A DNA stretch of 64,000 nt from positions 36,743-100,742 of the forward strand of contig NIRF01000005.1 in NCBI GenBank assembly GCA_002878375.1, read 5' to 3'. The notes under the pieces were generated by a model. It had not been told where the DNA came from, made no database searches, and worked only from the letters and a program-made list of their open reading frames with translations. The position numbers were made by a program, and so were the translations under genes. Below are positions 61,163-64,000 of the stretch, piece after piece. This stretch comes from Dictyoglomus sp. NZ13-RE01 (GTDB lineage: Bacteria; Dictyoglomota; Dictyoglomia; Dictyoglomales; Dictyoglomaceae). Positions within the stretch are counted from its first letter, which is position 1. Each line of letters begins with the position of its first letter.

Positions 61163-62228
61163 ATGAAGTTAACTATTGTACCCATAACTCCAACTATAAT
61201 AAGAAGTGGTGAAGATATTTCTACAGTTTCGGAGTGTGTTATAGTAGATAAATATCTTAAAATCATAGATAAAGAAAAATTGCTTGATTACTTTAAAACA
61301 AATAAAAAAGGAAATTTTAAACCAACTTTCAAATCTTCTTATTAATGGGGAAAATATAAGCATTTTTTTACAAAAACTTAATGTAAACATTGATAGCATA
61401 ACTAAATATTCATTGGAAATAAAAAATAAAATAGATCCCTCAAAAAGGAGAAATATATATCTTCCTATTACCTCTGCAAATAGAGTTTTTATTCCTGGAA
61501 GTACCATTAAAGGTATAATTAGAAGCGCTCTTTTGTTCCATTATTTTAATGAGAATAAAGAAAAAATTAACGCAATAATTAATAATGATAAGAAATCTAC
61601 TTATATAGGAGAGGATGTTTTAAGAGTAAAAAGAGGAAGAATTGATACTGATATAATGAAATATATAATAGTAAGAGATAGCAATTTTATAGAATTTGAG
61701 AAGCTTAAAGTTTATGAAATAATAAGAATTCCTAAGGCAATTTCTCAATATATAATTGCAATTCCAAACTCCACAAAGGATTTTTCTGCTAAATTTCATA
61801 CAGAAGTCTTGGTTAAAACTTATCCAAATTTTGAAATACCTAATTATTGGCGAAAATTTTTCAATTCAGATCCAGAAAAGAATTTGTGGAATTCTTTGAA
61901 ATTATATGCCCAATTGTTAATTGATAAAGAATTTAGATTGTTGGAAAGACTTAGTGATAAAAATAAAAAAGTTTTTGCTGATCTTTTAAAGCATCTGACT
62001 GAAATCAAGAAAAGAATGGAAAATACTCAAGAAGATACAATATTTCTTCCTATTGGATTTGGTAAAACTTATTACTTTAATTCTTTAGGTTATTTTCTTC
62101 CTAAAGAGAAAATCCCTTTAAAAACAAAAAATAAAAGCCTTAATATTTTCCCTTCTACAAGATGGGTTGTTCAAATAAATGATAAGTTTTATCCTTTAGG
62201 GTGGTGTAAGATAATTAAAAATGTCTAA
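61163..62228 (+). pseudogene. csm5: Csm5, interrupted by a frameshift at an A6 tract
   Basis: The N-terminal 49 codons (MKLTIVPITPTIIRSGEDIS) are in one frame, and the remaining 300 (SANRVFIPGSTIKGIIRSA) are in the frame one base later. The switch is at the A6 run 61304-61309: removing one A joins the two into a continuous protein of about 354 residues, with normal Csm5 length and motifs. Csm5 caps the crRNA 3' side of the complex. Unshifted, the frame stops at codon 61. Loss of function, a sequencing error, or programmed slippage are all possible. The rest of the operon is intact, which favours error or slippage. Confidence 0.85.
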
Positions 62229-63513
62229 GTTTATTATCTCTTTGGTAAGTGATGGTGGAAGAGACTGCAAATATTATATAGATAATAGTGAATACAGTGG
62301 AAAGTCTACAGTCGAAGCTATTGCACAATACTATTTATCTAAAAAAGAAACATTTAAAATTCTTTTATTAAAACCAGAATCGCTTGATGAGCAATACTCA
62401 AAAGAGCTCGTAGATAGATTAGTAAATTATGGTATAGAGAGAGGAAATGTTATTACAGAAGAATTTCCTGTTAATGGGTACTATAATGATAAATATTATG
62501 ATGTTGATAACATTGTTACAGCAGACTTTATATTTTTAGCTTTGCATAAGCATGTTGAAAAAGGTTTCAAAGAAATAATATTAGATGTCTCAAGAGGTCT
62601 AAATTTTCTTATATTACTTACGGTTGAGGCATATAGAAGGTTTATTGTATCAAAAGAAGCCTACTCCTTTTCAGACTATAGAAGCAAGTCAAAGATGGAA
62701 TCTCAAAATTTACCAAAATTTTATTATATCTATTTAACCCCAAAAGACAGTTTTAATTATCATATTGTTTTTGAGAATGCTAAAGCTCCATTTTTTGTAG
62801 ATTATTTTCAGAATTACGATAAAATCCCTTTTAACTTTGGAAATAATAAAGAATTATATAAAAACTTTAATTTTGTAAAAGAAGATATAATAAAACATGT
62901 TAATAATTGTATCACTACAATTAAAAGGGGATATGCTTTGGCTTTTCTAACAGTAATTCCTTGGGATAAGATTAGGAAATCTATCGATTTATCTTATAAA
63001 GAATTAACTTTGGACTCTTTTAAAAATTTGCTTGAAAGTTTAACTGTAATATCGGAGAAAAGGAAAACTATAAAATTGAAAATGAATTATCCACTTGGAA
63101 ACCTCTGGATTTATATTAATTTTTTAGAATTTTTGTATTCTATTTATGAAAAGTACAAGGATAAAATAGTAGTAGAGAATAATAGGAAATGGGTAAACAT
63201 TGAGACCTTAGAGAATTTTTGCGAAAATATTATTAAAGAGGTTTTTAAAGAAAATAGTGCAGAAACGATTCTTGCTAATGAGTTAGAATACTTTAAAAGA
63301 AAATTTAATGGAAAGAATGATATGTATAGAAAGGGAAATCCTTCGAACTATCAAAGAAATTTTGAGGCTCATGCTGGACTTATTTTAGAATTTTTAGCAG
63401 AAGATCCAATTAATTATAGAGTTTCTTATAAATTTGGTGAAGTATTGGAGAAAAACTCCAATAAAGAAGTAACTGAATATATAAATGATTTCCTAAAGAT
63501 ATGGAAGAAATGA
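62221..63513 (+). CDS. csx1: Csx1-type CARF-HEPN CRISPR effector
   Basis: 430 residues. The N-terminal half is a CARF domain that senses cyclic oligoadenylate: a Rossmann-type strand with SLVSDGG, then ILDVSRGLNFLILL near 120-133. The C-terminal HEPN domain holds the RNase motif R379-NFEA-H384 (R-x4-H). When Cas10 makes cA4 it should degrade RNA without specificity; Csx3 upstream would reset it. It replaces Csm6 at the usual place. It overlaps csm5 by 8 bp. Confidence 0.9.
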   Translation: MSKFIISLVSDGGRDCKYYIDNSEYSGKSTVEAIAQYYLSKKETFKILLLKPESLDEQYSKELVDRLVNYGIERGNVITEEFPVNGYYNDKYYDVDNIVTADFIFLALHKHVEKGFKEIILDVSRGLNFLILLTVEAYRRFIVSKEAYSFSDYRSKSKMESQNLPKFYYIYLTPKDSFNYHIVFENAKAPFFVDYFQNYDKIPFNFGNNKELYKNFNFVKEDIIKHVNNCITTIKRGYALAFLTVIPWDKIRKSIDLSYKELTLDSFKNLLESLTVISEKRKTIKLKMNYPLGNLWIYINFLEFLYSIYEKYKDKIVVENNRKWVNIETLENFCENIIKEVFKENSAETILANELEYFKRKFNGKNDMYRKGNPSNYQRNFEAHAGLILEFLAEDPINYRVSYKFGEVLEKNSNKEVTEYINDFLKIWKK

Positions 63514-63579
63514 TTATAAATAATTCGTAAGTACATTTTTCTCATAAAAAATAAAGGGTACTAGACTGTGGAAAAACAT

Positions 63580-63734
63580 GGTGTCCCCCTAAGAGAAAAT
63601 TATAATGTTTTCTTTATAGCTATTCTTCCTAATAGCATTAAACCAAAGAAAAGGATATCATAAAAATGAAAGGTGCCATGTTCTTTTTTTACTCCTCATA
63701 CCCTCATAACTTTAATATCCATTAGGGGGATACC
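63580..63734. repeat. Inverted arms spanning the region after csx1
   Basis: GGTGTCCCCCTAA (63580-63592) is an inverted copy, 12 of 13, of TTAGGGGGATACC (63722-63734). A smaller perfect hairpin (GCTATT-CTTCCT-AATAGC) is at 63619-63636. The right arm is inside the dispersed repeat, copy 2; copy 1 lacks a left arm. Confidence 0.4.
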
Positions 63735-63756
63735 ATCTCCCTTCCGTGTTCCAAAA
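63651..63756 (+). repeat. Dispersed repeat element, copy 2
   Basis: Homologous to 41515-41625. GGATAT (63653-63658) pairs with ATATCC (63715-63720); in copy 1 the same arms are GGATAC and GTATCC, so one base pair has changed on both sides. The 3' end ATTAGGGGGATACCATCTC followed by TTCCGTGTTCC is almost unchanged. It ends 17 bp before the rRNA promoter -35 box. Confidence 0.75.
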
Positions 63757-63764
63757 AATTGTGG

Positions 63765-63801
63765 ATACCCTCTTGTCAAAATTAAGGGTATATGATAGAA
63801 T
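63765..63801 (+). promoter_or_regulatory. rRNA operon promoter with flanking inverted repeat
   Basis: TTGTCA (63773-63778), 17 bp and TAGAAT (63796-63801) form a near-consensus promoter about 110 bp before 16S rRNA. ATACCCT (63765-63771) and AGGGTAT (63785-63791) form a 7-bp inverted repeat around the -35 box that could be an operator. Confidence 0.75.
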
Positions 63802-63807
63802 TAACGT

Positions 63808-63828
63808 GCCTGCGGGAGAGAAGCAGGC
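63808..63828 (+). other. Hairpin in the 16S rRNA leader
   Basis: GCCTGC (63808-63813) and GCAGGC (63823-63828) form a stem just after the predicted start of transcription. The rest of the leader to 63911 is purine-rich and has no recognised boxA or RNase III stem; the pairing strand for 16S processing may lie beyond the window. Confidence 0.45.
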
Positions 63829-63911
63829 GGATGCACCTTAGAAAAGGGGAAGAAGGAAGAAGGAGATAAAGAGCGAGGAAAAGACCTTCCAGAAGGGATA
63901 GGGAATAGATC

Positions 63912-64000
63912 CGGATGGAGGGTTTGATCCTGGCTCAGGACGAACGCTGGCGGCGTGCCTAAGGCATGCAAGTCGAGCGGTAGCTCCTATTGGTTTATGC
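63912..64000 (+). rRNA. rrs: 16S ribosomal RNA, 5' end (partial)
   Basis: GGGTTTGATCCTGGCTCAG and GAACGCTGGCGGC, then GCATGCAAGTCGAGCGG, are universal 16S 5' segments. The start is set by aligning base 63920 with E. coli position 9. The gene continues past the right edge. Confidence 0.98.

Noticed and set aside
61160..61345. Separate 61-residue gene before csm5
   Set aside because: Its sequence is the N-terminus of Csm5 and its last codons are out-of-frame Csm5; it is part of the frameshifted gene.

Overview
The window looks like a chromosomal segment of a low-GC, thermophilic, deep-branching bacterium, most likely a Dictyoglomus species. This rests on the mix of a V/A-type ATPase, a complete meso-DAP-type dcw cluster, type III-A CRISPR and AT-rich, lysine/isoleucine-rich proteins. 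It was recognised by eye, not by database search. Genes are densely packed, often with 4-11 bp overlaps, and TTG and GTG starts are common.

Region 1 (1-20780). The 3' end of a V-type ATPase subunit D gene and alr lie on the plus strand. A long, nearly gapless minus-strand run faces them. In its own direction of transcription it holds cysE; then a TPP riboswitch leading thiT-thiN-gyrA-archease-a YchF-like NTPase; then, from a second promoter, argS-MBL hydrolase-HD protein-small roadblock-like protein-queT-tyrS-3D/G5 protein-rsmA-ispE-threonine deaminase-M42 peptidase-a ThiI-like PP-loop protein-a DHH/CBS/CCA-adding-type fusion.

Region 2 (20830-22600). The strand switches to plus. tRNA-Met and tRNA-Val share a near-consensus promoter. 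They are followed by a coiled-coil zinc-ribbon protein, a small membrane-anchored zinc-ribbon protein and RNase P RNA. The reading frame of the second protein runs about 85 nt into rnpB.

Region 3 (22570-40610). This is the cell wall and division (dcw) cluster: an operator of three 10-bp repeats, then mraZ-rsmH-ftsL-pbp-murE-murF-mraY-murD-ftsW-murG-murC-murB-ftsQ-ftsA-ftsZ, continuing into a radical SAM gene and a YfiH-type gene.

Region 4 (40770-55300). Two small membrane proteins are followed by a 110-bp repeat element. Then come a YggS-type PLP protein, a response regulator and soluble histidine kinase, a DUF1015 protein, rodA, a TIGR03960-type radical SAM protein with its DUF2344 partner, a HAD phosphatase, cutA, tadA, tRNA-Ser, a small membrane protein, a long SRP RNA with Alu domain, tatD, two further radical SAM proteins and a CHASE2-Ser/Thr kinase.

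Region 5 (55300-63520). A CRISPR array of ten 30-bp repeats precedes a type III-A operon: csx3-cas10/csm1-csm2-csm3-csm4-csm5-csx1. csm5 is split by a frameshift at an A6 tract. The module has a cyclic-oligoadenylate-making Cas10 (GGDD), a CARF-HEPN effector (Csx1) and a ring nuclease (Csx3). No adaptation genes or cas6 lie here.

Region 6 (63520-64000). A second diverged copy of the 110-bp repeat element lies just upstream of a strong rRNA promoter flanked by an inverted repeat, and then the 5' end of 16S rRNA.
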